From Brienomyrus brachyistius (taxonomy: Eukaryota; Chordata; Actinopteri; Osteoglossiformes; Mormyridae): a DNA stretch of 64,000 bases. The DNA lies in NCBI RefSeq assembly GCF_023856365.1, contig NC_064549.1:10309608-10373607 (forward strand), in the 5' to 3' direction. Below are positions 35,052 to 47,527 of the stretch, piece by piece; position 1 is the first letter of the stretch, and the number at the start of each line of letters is the position of its first letter. The notes under the pieces were generated by a model. It was not told the DNA's origin. It did not search any database and saw only the letters and a list, made by a program, of their open reading frames with translations. The translations under genes were made by a program, and so were the position numbers.

Positions 35052-35991
35052 GTCTGGAAGCCGCTGCGTGCTCATGACAGTGAACTGCTTATCGAAGTAG
35101 CCAGGCAGGAACCACAAAATAAATGGGCAGGAACCGAAATGGTTCCTTGAGCGTATATCGGATTCCTGGTCTCCATAAGGGAAAAGTCTATTTTATAAAA
35201 ATCAGTGACTGCTATGAAAAAGTTAAAAATGCAAAAACTCTTGTACTTTGCTTGGTTACTTATGGTTATGGTTAGGGCAGGGTGGCGGTTAAGGTTGTCA
35301 TAGTTAGCGTTAGCATTTTTCCCATAGAAGTGAATGAGCGGGCCCCATAAGGATAGGTATACCCTATCCTGTGTGTGCCCTGCCATGTACTGGCATCTCA
35401 TCCAGCATGTAGAATCTGTGATCCTGTCCTAAATAATCGGTTGCAAAATGGATGGATTTATTTATGCACATAAAAAAATAACAGTTTGTGATACACAGAC
35501 AATGCGTTTCACTTACACATATATACACATTTCTTTACATGCAGTTACTCCTCTGTCACCATCCAGTCCTGATCCATCCATCCATCTGCCAACCACTTAT
35601 CCTGGGCAAGGTTCAGGTGCTGGTAAATTCATCATTATTCTGTTGCATACAAACAGGATTTTTTAAACAAACCACACCTGGAATAACCACACAGTGTTGC
35701 TTTAGCTTTATTTGGCAAGAAAGTTATACATAGAGTATATGATGCTTTTTCACAGACGTCTGATTGGAGAATAACTAGCTTAACTAGTGACATGCGGCAG
35801 ACTACTCAGAGTCCGCCCAGGGTGATCCCACGCTGCCTGGGACAGGCTGAAGGCCCCCCCGTGACTGTCTGTCTGCTGGGTAAGTGCTGGAGGGGTTACA
35901 TAAGCTTTTCAGGAAATAGGCGAGCAAAAAAAAAGGGATTGGCAGGAGATTCAAATGCTCTTTCATTGATCAGCACTGATGTGTTTCTGTA

Positions 35992-37243
35992 TCAGCAACG
36001 GTTTCCAAACACGGAAAAAGGAACGCCATAATGGTTCTGGTCACTCAGTTTACGGTCCAGTTCTGCCACAGGAATTTTCGGAATGTTTCTTTCATTATTG
36101 TTAGCACTGATGAAACCCTCGGAGTGAGTTGGATTCCCTGAGGTTTCATCTAGACAACAGTAGGCACTCCAGAAAAAAGATGGTATAATCACCCTATTAT
36201 TTAACGTTTGTGTTCCTGGCACGACCCCTGTAACAACATAGGCATGTCTACTAGTGCAGTTGGCATCTAAGAAGTTTTTTGTTACTTTCTCAACTTGCAC
36301 ACGCCACTTACCACGATTCAGAGATCGATTTTGGGGGGCCGCGTTGGTCAGAGTGAACGTGGCATCTGCTGTGCACTGCTTAAAAGTGTGGAAGATGGGG
36401 TACAGGTGGCCTCTGTCATACTCTATTTGGTTCTCATAGTCTTCAGTCAGGGCTTGGTGTGTCCCTGCTTTCTCCACATGTTCTGTAGGGCCCATGTTTG
36501 GAGAACCATTAGGGTCATCAAGCTAGAAATATAAAATACACGTGTTGGAATTCACCAGAGGAACCTGACTTGTATAATTTATATTATAAAGTCTTTGAAA
36601 TTTGATAGGATTCAACACTAAATGCAAATAATTTAGCATTTTAACATCGAAATCTTGCTTAATAACATAATAACTATACAATAATTGTGGGTAACTAGTA
36701 AATTAACACCAAGTCTTATTCATTGTTTTGAGGTCTAACATAAATTGACTTACCTGAGGTTCTATGTACCAGGTATTTCTACATTTGCATGTTTTTTTTC
36801 CTCAGTACAGATAAACGGAGTTCATGGCATGTAGCATGATAACTATGCAATAAATGTGGGTAACAAGAGTAGTAAATTTTAACATTACGCCTTGGATAAT
36901 GTTTTGAGGTGTAAAAAAACAGACCTACCTGAGGTTCTATGTCCCAGGTACTTTTACGAACACATTCTTCTTTTCCTTGGTATAGATAAGCAGAGTACAC
37001 AGGAATCTTGTCCTCTGTGTTGTACAAAGTGGCAAATTCATACCGATTCTCCTTTTTCTGGCAAATCTGTTTATATTGATTTTGATTGAAGATGGTTGGG
37101 AAAGTGACAATTCCTCCTGGTTTAGCAAAGAACTTTTTACACTTGACAAAGGGTGTCTTGGCAGCAATCTGAGGTGGGATGACTTCAGGCAGGACCAGGG
37201 CAGGAAGGAGCACAGTGACGCTGAGTAGGGAAATGAACTGCAT
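35992..37243 (-). CDS. ENDOD1-like secreted DNA/RNA non-specific endonuclease, copy B
   Basis: Exons 37243-36929 and 36522-35992, 281 residues, with the same lengths and phases as copies A and C. Signal peptide, YDRGHLYP, TFTLTNAAPQN, the metal-binding Asn and downstream Glu are all kept. It is the most diverged copy: roughly 30 of 177 exon 2 residues differ from copy A, in runs such as TEHVEKAG for KRGVKGAG, SLNRGKWRVQ for YFNRVKWLNK and ANNNERNIPKIP for PNSNVDKILNIT. The last change removes the NIT sequon. The eight cysteines are invariant. Its intron is 406 bases (230 and 233 in A and C) because it holds a duplicated exon 1 tail. The intact frame suggests function is retained. Confidence 0.9.
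36751..36830 (-). pseudogene. Duplicated tail of exon 1 inside the copy B intron
   Basis: Reading on the minus strand, 'agtacagataaacggagttcatg' is the start of a degenerate second copy of the exon 1 end, reaching 'tacatagaacctcag|gtaagt' at about 36752. The open frame is lost and the poly-A-like run 'ggaaaaaaaac' differs from the functional exon. It keeps an intact-looking donor but no obvious acceptor. With the intron DNA next to it (tgtgggtaac...) it forms a duplication of about 174 bases. Confidence 0.75.
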
Positions 37244-37336
37244 GGTCAGATCTCACTGCGGAAGAAAGGGAAGAAGCCATCTGAAATTACGAAGGCAAAA
37301 CAGTTACAATAAGAAATGATTGACAGCTCCAGCATC

Positions 37337-37608
37337 GGAATTCATCCATCCATTTTCTTTACATGCCCGTCCTCTGCAGAATCTTGGGCATCCAGAGCTT
37401 ATCCTGAACACCACTGGCGCAAGGCCAGGAATCATCCAAGGCGGGGCGCTGACACACCATCCACACAGACCAACGGGCAATTTCCAATCTCCAATTTACC
37501 TTACCGTGTAACGGGAACCCCACAACGACACGGGAGAACATGCAAACTGCACACACACACGGAACCATGGCAGAGACTCAAACCCACTGCACCACTGTAG
37601 GAAAGGCA
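37337..37608 (-). mobile_element. LINE-type tail just upstream of nuclease copy B
   Basis: Same insertion as at 30799-31070, carried along by the tandem duplication. It differs at only a few positions, for example 'aatcatccaaggc' for 'attcatccaaggc'. Confidence 0.75.
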
Positions 37609-38534
37609 CAGGCTGTAAGATGAATGTGAGGTTCCTTGATGTAATAATCTCCAAAAATCTCATCACTTTACCCTTCAGGGTGGGCAGCCTAAGCTAGACC
37701 ATTCTCAGTACCTGATACTCATTTTTAACTTGGCTTTCATGTTTAAACTGGTCCCCATAAGGTAAAAATGGGTATTCATCACGTTGTGGGGACATTTGGT
37801 CCCCATAAGATAACGTATACCCGCTCACACGCACACACACACGCCCTGGTACGAAATGTTTGCTCAGCAGACTTGGAAACATCAATTTCCTGACACCAGA
37901 AAACTGAGCAGAGCACTATAACTAATCACCAAATGTACTAAATAATATACCCCCCCCCCCCCACCGCAAAGACGTTACTCCTTTTGATCTCATTTATGGC
38001 AGTCATGACTTCCTTGTTAAATTGAAAATACAAGTTTAATCAGCACATATCACTGTTGCAATAATACCTGTATCACCATTATATCTGTATTATGTACCTC
38101 GAATGCACTATTTACATCGCACACTGTTCAGGCAGACGTAAATAGACTGTATGCTGATTAACATTAATATTAACATTTATAGATAAGAATGTTTCAGATC
38201 TATTAAAATTTTACACAGCTTCCGGTAAATATACTTCTCGATTGATGTAAAGCAACATAAAAATTATACTACTTACAGACAGTTCTGCATATGAAGGAAA
38301 TATTCCAACCATAGACTATAGGTCCACAGCCCTAACTGTACTGAATTCTATTTTTCACAGACTGACACTAAACTTCCCGTTACACTAAAACCAAGCACTG
38401 GACGTCCTTAAAAGCCACATTTTTAAGATAGTCGTAAGGCATCATGTGCTTCCTTTTAAGGAAGATCAGCTCTCTCATATGCATAACCCCTCAATTGTAA
38501 ACACTATAAGACTGAAGAGCCGAAGATTCGGGAA

Positions 38535-39020
38535 ATGGCGGCCGTGGAACCTACGGACAGTCCATGGGCTGTACCAGCAGTCCTAGTCTGGGAGAAGAAT
38601 GGGTCATGGTCTTTAGTGGACTTCTGGTGTCTGAATGCTGTGAACCAGAAGGACTCATATCCGCTGCCCTGGATCGATGGTGCACTGGGCAACATCGCCA
38701 GGTCCGTGTGCTTAGCTCCTTTGACCTCCAAAGTGGCTACTGCCTGATCAAACTGGCACCAGATGCCGAACCTAAGATCACTTTCACCATCGGTTGCAGT
38801 CTATGGCAGTTCTGCTCAGTGCTGTTTGAGCTCTGTAATGCCCCAGTTACCTTCGAGAAGTTGATGGGGCGAGTGCTGGCCCACGGACAGCTGGTGAATT
38901 CACTGGAGCCCCCCCCCCCCAGGGGTACGATTTTGAGGTCCAGCACTGGCTGCTGTCACTGCCACTGCGGAGCAGGCGAGTGACCCAGTGCTGCCTTGAG
39001 TGAGGGACTAGCAGAAGGGA
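38535..39020 (+). pseudogene. Ty3/gypsy reverse transcriptase fragment, unit 2
   Basis: Duplicate of the fragment at 31999-32480, with the same frameshift. This confirms that the decay happened before the tandem duplication. Confidence 0.8.
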
Positions 39021-39097
39021 GGCGGCCTGTGGGGGGGGGGGGAGGTTCTCCCCACTGGAGCCATAGACTAAAGCCCTCTACTACCAGTGGGGGGGCG

Positions 39098-39349
39098 TTG
39101 GAGGAGAAAGGCGAGCTGCCGTACCGGTGCTGGCAGTCCCTGAGTGGCAATCAAACGATGCTGCAGCTGCTAGTTGCCCGGAGCCTTCGGCCCACGGTTC
39201 AATGGGCGATGCAAGGCAGGACAGGAGCCGGGCACCTCGGGGCGGTAAAGACACTTAGGGAATTGTGGGGCAGCTTCTACTGGCCCAGCTGCAGCCAGGA
39301 CACCACGCTGTTCGTCCATTGTTGGGAATCGCTATGTCCTCATGATTAA
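39098..39349 (+). pseudogene. Ty3/gypsy integrase N-terminal fragment, unit 2
   Basis: Duplicate of 32558-32809. Here a frame stays open across the preceding G-run from 38996 owing to a homopolymer length difference. Confidence 0.75.
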
Positions 39350-40835
39350 GTTATTTTACTAGGTTATCCTCTCGTAAATAATGTCCATGATGTGTAGTTA
39401 TGTCAGTGAATGTAAGCGTGTCGCCTTCTCATGAAGTGCTTCCCCTGCTGCGGTGTGTTTGTAACCCCCCCTCCCCCCGATGATGTTCAGTGTGTGTACT
39501 GGTGACTTCCCCTGTCCGTGCCACTGGCAATTCTCTGGCAGTTGTGTGAAAATGAATGTGTCTGACTGTCAACTGCAAGTCAAGTCAAAGTGAACTTTGT
39601 CATCTCAGCAACATACATGCATATAGAGAGATGAGATGTTGTGGCTCTAGTTTTTACAGTTACCAATAATAAGAGATAATAAGAGAGAGAAACACATATA
39701 TAAGTAATATAGACAAGAATTTTAAAAATGTGGTACAGATGATGTGTTTAACATTCAGAAATTGTACGTGTTATTAGTAGCCAAAGTGTAGACAAATAGA
39801 CCCATATTGGAATGTAATTATGTGTGTAGTGTTTGTGCATATGGTCAGTAGCAGTTCAGATTAAATATTCATGTAACACTGGTGTGTTTTGCGCACATAG
39901 CAGCATATAAGGCTAATGTATGAAGTGCAAAAGTGCAAAGCTGAGGTCAGTTTACAGGTCAGGTGTGTGTGGTGGGGAGTGGGGGGGGGCAGGCAGTGTG
40001 TTTAGCAGTCTAATGGCTTGTGGGAAAATAGCTCTAACACAATCTGGCCAATCAGGCTTTAATGCTGCGATAGCATCTGCCAGATGGGAGCAGCGTGCAG
40101 GCTCCATGCGAGGGGTGTGAGCCGCGCACAATTCACCTCCGCATGTTCTCTAAAGCATGTCTCTCTGCACTGACTTCGCAGCAATATGGTGGCCCAGATA
40201 TCAGACATGGTCACAGCGCGATAATAGTGAGACGCAGACCAGCGCAGGAAAAATAAAAGCATGGCTTTTAGTGACAGATGGCAGCAGCTGTGAGAAGTCA
40301 CACACACTGCCCACCATGTTAGGCACCCTGACTACTTACATGCCGCACGGTGGGCGCACGCACACACATTATTCATGACAAATAGCGTTAAACACTACAC
40401 ATGACATCACCAGCGACGCAAAAACAACACAATGCATGCTAAAAACACGCAGCTATTTACATTGGTGATATTTGTTATTACTAATACATTTTCCCAGTTG
40501 CACGCCGCCTGACTTTATTATGGCGCTGATATGCATGAGTCTGGCACGATGCTACGTGTGTGCAGAGACCTTTCCAGTACCGTCTCAATTTAAATATGAA
40601 TTGGTTACAAAGTAAGTTGACAGCTAGACATGAATATGTCTGTCTGCGAGATTTGTTGTAGCAAAGTTAAATACTGTGGCAATAGAATAACTGGGAGAGC
40701 TGCACACAGAATGGCTGGCAGGCAGTCTGAGGAAAATCAAACGCAGTTACAGGGACAGAAGGTGGCTGTTCATGAGGACGTAAAGGGGCAGTAGAGGTTC
40801 AAGCTATTATGAGGTCCTGGGAGAACCCCCCCCCT

Positions 40836-41589
40836 TCAACCCTGAGGATTGACCATGCATTGTTTGTCTGGCTGCTCCGCTTCCGGGAGCCTGAAGGACA
40901 TGTGGCCCAGTACCTTGGTCTTGACAGTAATGCGGATGCCCTGTCCTGCAGATCCTGTGAGGTAGGAAGCATGTGGCCACTGTCTCAGGGTAGAGCAGAG
41001 CTGGGTGGAGACGTACACAATGGCCTGGGCGAACAGCAAGGATTCACCTCATTCCATCCCCTACCCCATATGGGTGACCCCAACTCAGACAGAGTCACCC
41101 TCCTGTCCTCCCATAGGTGCTGAGTCCCTAGCACTGAGTACAATTAAAGGTGCCCCAGCCAAGGATAACCCAAGTCAGGCCCAAACTCCGCCAGTGGTGA
41201 ACCCCAGTACCACATCAGCAGCAAGACCTGAGGATGCAGCAGCACCGGCCCAGGCAGGAGCACCCGCAGCTCTCAGCAGATCAGCAAGTGGAAGTCCAGC
41301 CCTGGACCTATCTGAGATACGGAAGGCCCAGGAAGCAGACCTAGAGCTTTCACAACTGCTTACTGGCTCTGGCAGCAACAGATGCCTAAATGGCAGGAAA
41401 TCAGCCTCTCAGTCCCGTGATGAGGGTCTGGTAAAGCGTGATGGCTTCCTCTACCGCCGCTGGGAAGGTACTGTCCCCAGCCAGGTCCTCAGAAGGCGCC
41501 CCATGACCATCCAGTGCCCCTTCAGCTTCATACTGGTGTTTAATGGAAAACATAGGGGTAGATATACTGGGGGCATTCCCCGCTACTGA
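40836..41589 (+). pseudogene. Second Ty3/gypsy pol fragment, unit 2
   Basis: Duplicate of 34300-35051. The 194-codon frame (41005-41589) is identical at the protein level to its unit 1 twin, as expected from very recent duplication rather than selection. Confidence 0.7.
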
Positions 41590-42527
41590 GTCTGGAAGCC
41601 GCTGCGTGCTCATGACAGTGAACTGCTTATCGAAGTAGCCAGGCAGGAACCACAAAATAAATGGGCAGGAACCGAAATGGTTCCTTGAGCGTATATCGGA
41701 TTCCTGGTCTCCATAAGGGAAAAGTCTATTTTATAAAAATCAGTGACTGCTATGAAAAAGTTAAAAATGCAAAAACTCTTGTACTTTGCTTGGTTACTTA
41801 TGGTTATGGTTAGGGCAGGGTGGCGGTTAAGGTTGTCATAGTTAGCGTTAGCATTTTTCCCATAGAAGTGAATGAGCGGGCCCCATAAGGATAGGTATAC
41901 CCTATCCTGTGTGTGCCCTGCCATGTACTGGCATCTCATCCAGCATGTAGAATCTGTGATCCTGTCCTAAATAATCGGTTGCAAAATGGATGGATTTATT
42001 TATGCACATAAAAAAATAACAGTTTGTGATACACAGACAATGCGTTTCACTTACACATATATACACATTTCTTTACATGCAGTTACTCCTCTGTCACCAT
42101 CCAGTCCTGATCCATCCATCCATCTGCCAACCACTTATCCTGGGCAAGGTTCAGGTGCTGGTAAATTCATCATTATTCTGTTGCATACAAACAGGATTTT
42201 TTAAACAAACCACACCTGGAATAACCACACAGTGTTGCTTTAGCTTTATTTGGCAAGAAAGTTATACATAGAGTATATGATGCTTTTTCACAGACGTCTG
42301 ATTGGAGAATAACTAGCTTAACTAGTGACATGCGGCAGACTACTCAGAGTCCGCCCAGGGTGATCCCACGCTGCCTGGGACAGGCTGAAGGCCCCCCCGT
42401 GACCGTCCGTCTGCTGGGGTGCTGGAGGGGTTACATAAGCTTTTCAGGAAATAGGCGAGCAAAAAAAAAAGGGATTGGCAGGAGATTCAAATGCTCTTTC
42501 ATTGATCAGCACTGATGTGTTTCTGTA

Positions 42528-43606
42528 TCAGCAGCGGTTTCCGAACACGGAAAAAGGAACGCCATAATGGTTCTGGTCACTCAGTATACGGTCCAGTTCT
42601 GCCACAGTAATGTTCGGAATTTTGTCTACGTTGCTGTTAGGACTGATGAAACCCCTGGAGTGAGTTGGATTCCCTGAGGTTTCATCTAGACAACAGTAGG
42701 CACTCCAGAAAAAAGATGGTATAATCACCCTATTATTTAACTTTCCTGTTCCTGGCACAACCCCTGTAACAACATAGGCATGTCTACTAGTGCAGTTGGC
42801 ATCTAAGAAGTTTTTTGTTGCTCTCTCGACCTTATTTAACCATTTGACCCGATTGAAATATCGATTTTGGGGGGCCGCGTTGGTCAGACTGAAGGTGGCA
42901 TCTGCTGTGCACTGCTGAAAAGTGTGGAAGACGGGGTACAGGTGGCCTCTGTCATACATTGTCTGCTTCCCATAGTCTTCAGTCAGGGCTTGGTGTGTCC
43001 CCGCTCCCTTCACACCTCTCTTAGGGCCCATGTTTGGAGAACCATTAGGGTCATCAAGCTAGAAATATAAAAGACACGTGTTGGAATTCACCAGGGAAAC
43101 CTGACTTGTATAATTTATATTATAAATTTGATAGGATTCAACACTAAATGCAAATAATTTAGCATTTTAACATCAAAATCTTGCTTATTGTTTTGGCGTG
43201 TAACATAATAACTATGCAATGATTGTGGGTAACTAGTAAATTTACATCAAGCCTTGTTTATTGTTTTGAGATCTAACATAAATGGACTTACCTGAGGTTC
43301 TATGTACCACTTATTTCTACGTTTGCATGTTTCTTTTCCTTGGTACAGATAAGCAGAGTACACAGGAATCCTGTGCTCTGTGTTGTATAAGGTGGCAAAT
43401 TCATACCGATCCTTGTATTTCTGGCAAATCTGTTTATATTGATTTTGATTGAAGATGGTTGGGAAAATGACAATTTCTTCTTGTTTAACAAAGAACTCAG
43501 TACACTTGACAAAGGGTGTCTGGGCAGCAATCTGAGGTGGGATGACTTCAGGCAGGACCAGGGCAGGAAGGAGCACAGTGACGCCGAGTAGGGAAATGAG
43601 CTGCAT
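42528..43606 (-). CDS. ENDOD1-like secreted DNA/RNA non-specific endonuclease, copy C
   Basis: Exons 43606-43292 and 43058-42528, 281 residues. Exon 2 is close to copy A, with seven or so replacements (for example YDRGHLYP preceded by TM instead of TK, and SRGF for SEGF). In exon 1 a short patch stands apart: residues around 34-45 read KCTEFFVKQEEIVIF against KCKKFFVKPGGIVTF in copy A, while the rest of the exon is almost unchanged. Catalytic His, Asn and Glu, the signal peptide, eight cysteines and both splice sites are intact. The upstream DNA (higher coordinates) leaves the shared unit about 490 bases before the ATG, so its distal regulatory sequence may differ from that of A and B. Confidence 0.9.
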
Positions 43607-43699
43607 GGTCAGATCTCACTGCGGAAGAAAGGGAAGAAGCCATCTGAAATTACGAAGGCAAAACAGTTACAATAAGAAATGATTGACAGCTCCAGCATC

Positions 43700-43971
43700 G
43701 GAATTCATCCATCCATTTTCTTTACATGCCCGTCCTCTGCAGAATCTTGGGCATCCAGAGCTTATCCTGAACACCACTGGCGCAAGGCCAGGATTCATCC
43801 AAGGCGGGGCGCTGACACACCATCCACACAGACCAACGGGCAATTTCCAATCTCCAATTTACCTTACCGTGTAACGGGAACCCCACGACGACACGGGAGA
43901 ACATGCAAACTGCACACACACACGGAACCATGGCAGAGACTCAAACCCACTGCACCACTGTAGGAAAGGCA
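43700..43971 (-). mobile_element. LINE-type tail just upstream of nuclease copy C
   Basis: Same insertion as upstream of copies A and B. Its presence in all three shows it predates the duplication. Confidence 0.75.
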
Positions 43972-44169
43972 CAGGCTGTAAGATGAATGTGAGGTTCCTT
44001 GATGTAATAATCTCCAAAAATCTCATCACTTTACCCTTCAGGGTGGGCAGCCTAAGCTAGACCATTCTCAGTACCTGATACTCATGTTTAACTTGGCTTT
44101 TACAGGGATACGCATCTCAGAACATTGGACTGCAAAGAATATAAATAAACTGTTCGTACCTGAGTGTGG

Positions 44170-44170
<1 letters not shown>

Positions 44171-44241
<71 letters not shown>
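44171..44241. repeat. (TA)n / (AC)n microsatellite
   Basis: About 30 TA dinucleotides followed by a short AC run, located just past the point where unit 3 diverges. Confidence 0.95.
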
Positions 44242-44242
<1 letters not shown>

Positions 44243-44945
44243 CAGAAAACTGAGCAATCACCAAATGCGTAATACGTTAAAGAAGAGCTGATCATACCTC
44301 AAGCAAATCAGAAATTAATGCTGGTTCTCTGGAACGTTACGTAGATGTAACTCTGTTAAATACCGCTGTCTCATAAAGCGGCGATCACAGATTACGCAGG
44401 TCTGTAATGCTGTTCCTTCAGTGCATCTCTAGTGACGCAGAGTGACCACACACAACCCCCTCCCCCCGACAAAGACGTTGCTCCTTTTGATCTCATTTGA
44501 GTAAGTCACGATTTCCTTGTTATACTGAGAATATAAATACAATGATTCGGCATATATAACTGTTGCAATAATGCCCACATAAACATAATTTCTGTACTGT
44601 ATTAGTATACATTATTTACGTCATAGATGTAAATAGACCATATGCAGACTACCATTAATATTGACATTTATAAATAAGAATGTTTCAAACCAATTAAAAT
44701 TATGCACAGCTTCCGACAAATACACTTTTTGATTAATGTAAAACAACGCAAAATGATATTACATAGGCTGCATGCGGTTCTGCGTATGAAGAAAATATTT
44801 CGACCGTAGACTATAGGTTCACAATCCTAACTACTCCTAGATCCTAACTTAAGTCTATTTTATGGGAACTGACACTAAATTTCCCGTTACACTAAAACTA
44901 ACCACTGGACATACTTAAAAAACGCATTTTGAAATATCGGCAAAC
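44242..44945. repeat. Older diverged copy of the unit spacer
   Basis: It aligns by eye with 31361-31890 (for example 'caccagaaaactgagca', 'gacaaagacgttgctccttttgatctcattt', 'taagaatgtttca', 'actgacactaaatttcccgttacactaaaac'), with many more differences than between units 1 and 2. Similarity resumes after the Tc1 insertion at 46184-46240 ('ccttttaaggaagatca', 'cgcataaccccc'). Confidence 0.75.
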
Positions 44946-44948
44946 TTA

Positions 44949-46183
<1,235 letters not shown>

Positions 46184-46564
46184 AGTGTGTGTCTCCTTTT
46201 AAGGAAGATCAAATTTGCTCTGTCGTTTCACACGCATAACCCCCAAAGTCAATACCGTACCTAACCCTAACATCTCTGCTCTGTGTGCCATGTTTATTAC
46301 CATTCTCAGTCATTTATGAAACACATAAGTTACAAAAAGGACTTCAGATAATTATTACCACCCCTTGTATAATCATGGATTATATGACAGGAATGAGTGC
46401 TTATGTCTTAATGTGCAAGTAATATTTCTATGTAAATAATTGTAGATTATACGTCATTCATTTGAAATGAATTACTTTAAAATTTAAAATACATAAAGGC
46501 TTGTATACTGAAACACACACATACAATCCAAATGCCCTAAAAACAGCGGAGATTCTAGACCAGT

Positions 46565-46731
46565 GGCCTGTACTACGGAGCGAGATTACTGGCTTATCGG
46601 GGTAACTTGTCAGATTTAAGGTACCACAGTTTAAATGGACTTCATATTCGTTCACTTACATTTTGCCCAGACTACCTTAAATCCAACAAGTTACCCTGGT
46701 AAGCCAGTAACCCCGCTTCATAGTACAGGCC
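46565..46731. mobile_element. Palindromic MITE
   Basis: Left arm GGCCTGTACTACGGAGCGAG...GGTAACTTGT is the inverse of the right arm AAGTTACCCTGG...TAGTACAGGCC, over about 45 bases per side. It is a common fish inverted-repeat element, possibly Harbinger-related. Confidence 0.75.
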
Positions 46732-46732
46732 G

Positions 46733-46930
46733 CAGGGGTGGCCAATCTTATCCAGAAAGGGCTGCTGTGTATGTGGGTTTCGCTGCAACTCCCTAATTAG
46801 ATTACTAATTATTGTCTGAAGTCTGATTGGCTGAAGAGACCTTACACCTGGGTTTGAACAGCTGACCTACAGGTTAACCCCAAAACCTGCGTACACACCG
46901 GCCCTTTGAGGGTAAGATTGGCCACCCCTG
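46733..46930. mobile_element. hAT-like MITE, copy 2
   Basis: Termini CAGGGGTGGCCAATCTTATC and GATTGGCCACCCCTG. The interior is shared in inverse orientation with copies at 20036-20229 and 48375-48566. It abuts the preceding palindromic MITE with one base between. Confidence 0.8.
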
Positions 46931-46958
46931 GGGCCTTTGCATGAAGTCCACCACCATC

Positions 46959-47340
46959 TCAACAGTTTTTTAGGCATTGAGTTCTAGGTCGTTTAAACAC
47001 CATCAACTTCTCGATCTCCTCTCTGTATGCTGACTCATTTCTCTCCTGAATCAGTCCAATCAGGGTTATAACATCTGCAAAGTTAATGAGTTTTACTGGG
47101 GGGTCCCCTAATGTGCAGTTGTTTGTGTAGAGAGGAGAGCAAAGGAGAAAGCATGCAGTCCCATGGAGCTGCAGTGCCGATGGTCCGTAGTTCTGCGTTG
47201 TGATCTGTTTGTGAGGAAGTTGTTGATCCACATGAATAGCGGACCAGGCACAGACACTTGTGAGAGTTTTGTCCAAATTAGATCCGGAAGAACAGTATTA
47301 AATGCAGAGCTAAAGTCCCCAAATTAAATGAAACACGAAG
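46959..47340 (-). pseudogene. LINE reverse transcriptase fragment
   Basis: The minus-strand translation contains DFSSAFNTVLPDLIW, then, after a degenerate stretch, SPLYTNNCT, KLINFADV and NESAYREEIEKL. These are successive blocks of a fish non-LTR reverse transcriptase (usual forms LDFSSAFNTI.P, SPLLYTLYTNDC, KFADDT, ETAYR.EV). The catalytic FADD has become FADV and the reading frame is discontinuous, so it is dead. Confidence 0.8.
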
Positions 47341-47527
47341 TTCTGAACTCGTTTTCCCGCACAGTGCTAAAGTCCCCCCCCCCGTGGATTAGGATAGCCT
47401 CTGCAGTTAATGCAACATAACGACAGTGTAAACATGTGGGGAGAGAACTTGCTGTTATTTTGTTTACAGTTGCTGAGTGGCTCTAGTTTTGCATCCAAGG
47501 AATGTTGATTTGATGCATCTGTATAGA

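Larger units (their letters stand above)
29188..35547. repeat. Tandem unit 1 of the nuclease array
   Basis: This is the first of three head-to-tail units sharing nearly identical DNA. It starts at CCTCTGTCACCATCCAGTCC, a sequence that recurs at about 35550 and 42089. Stop codons of the enclosed nuclease genes lie 6362 and 6536 bases apart. Order in the unit: nuclease gene (minus strand), a LINE-type tail, a 'ggtccccataa' repeat, A/T-rich spacer, gypsy RT and integrase pieces (plus), another interspersed repeat and a second gypsy piece. Confidence 0.9.
35548..42088. repeat. Tandem unit 2 of the nuclease array
   Basis: Same content and order as unit 1, with only scattered substitutions and length changes in homopolymer runs. 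It is about 174 bases longer because the nuclease intron contains an extra copy of the end of exon 1 plus intron DNA. Confidence 0.9.
42089..44095. repeat. Tandem unit 3 of the nuclease array, partial
   Basis: Near-identical to units 1 and 2 through the nuclease gene and the LINE-type tail. It then departs abruptly inside 'gtttaacttggctttt' at about 44095. Beyond that point only an older, diverged relative of the unit continues (44242-44930 and 46184-46240). Confidence 0.85.

Noticed and set aside
42528..43606. Nuclease copy C as a pseudogene because of its radical exon 1 patch
   Set aside because: Frame, signal peptide, splice sites, catalytic residues and all eight cysteines are intact, so it is kept as a probable gene.
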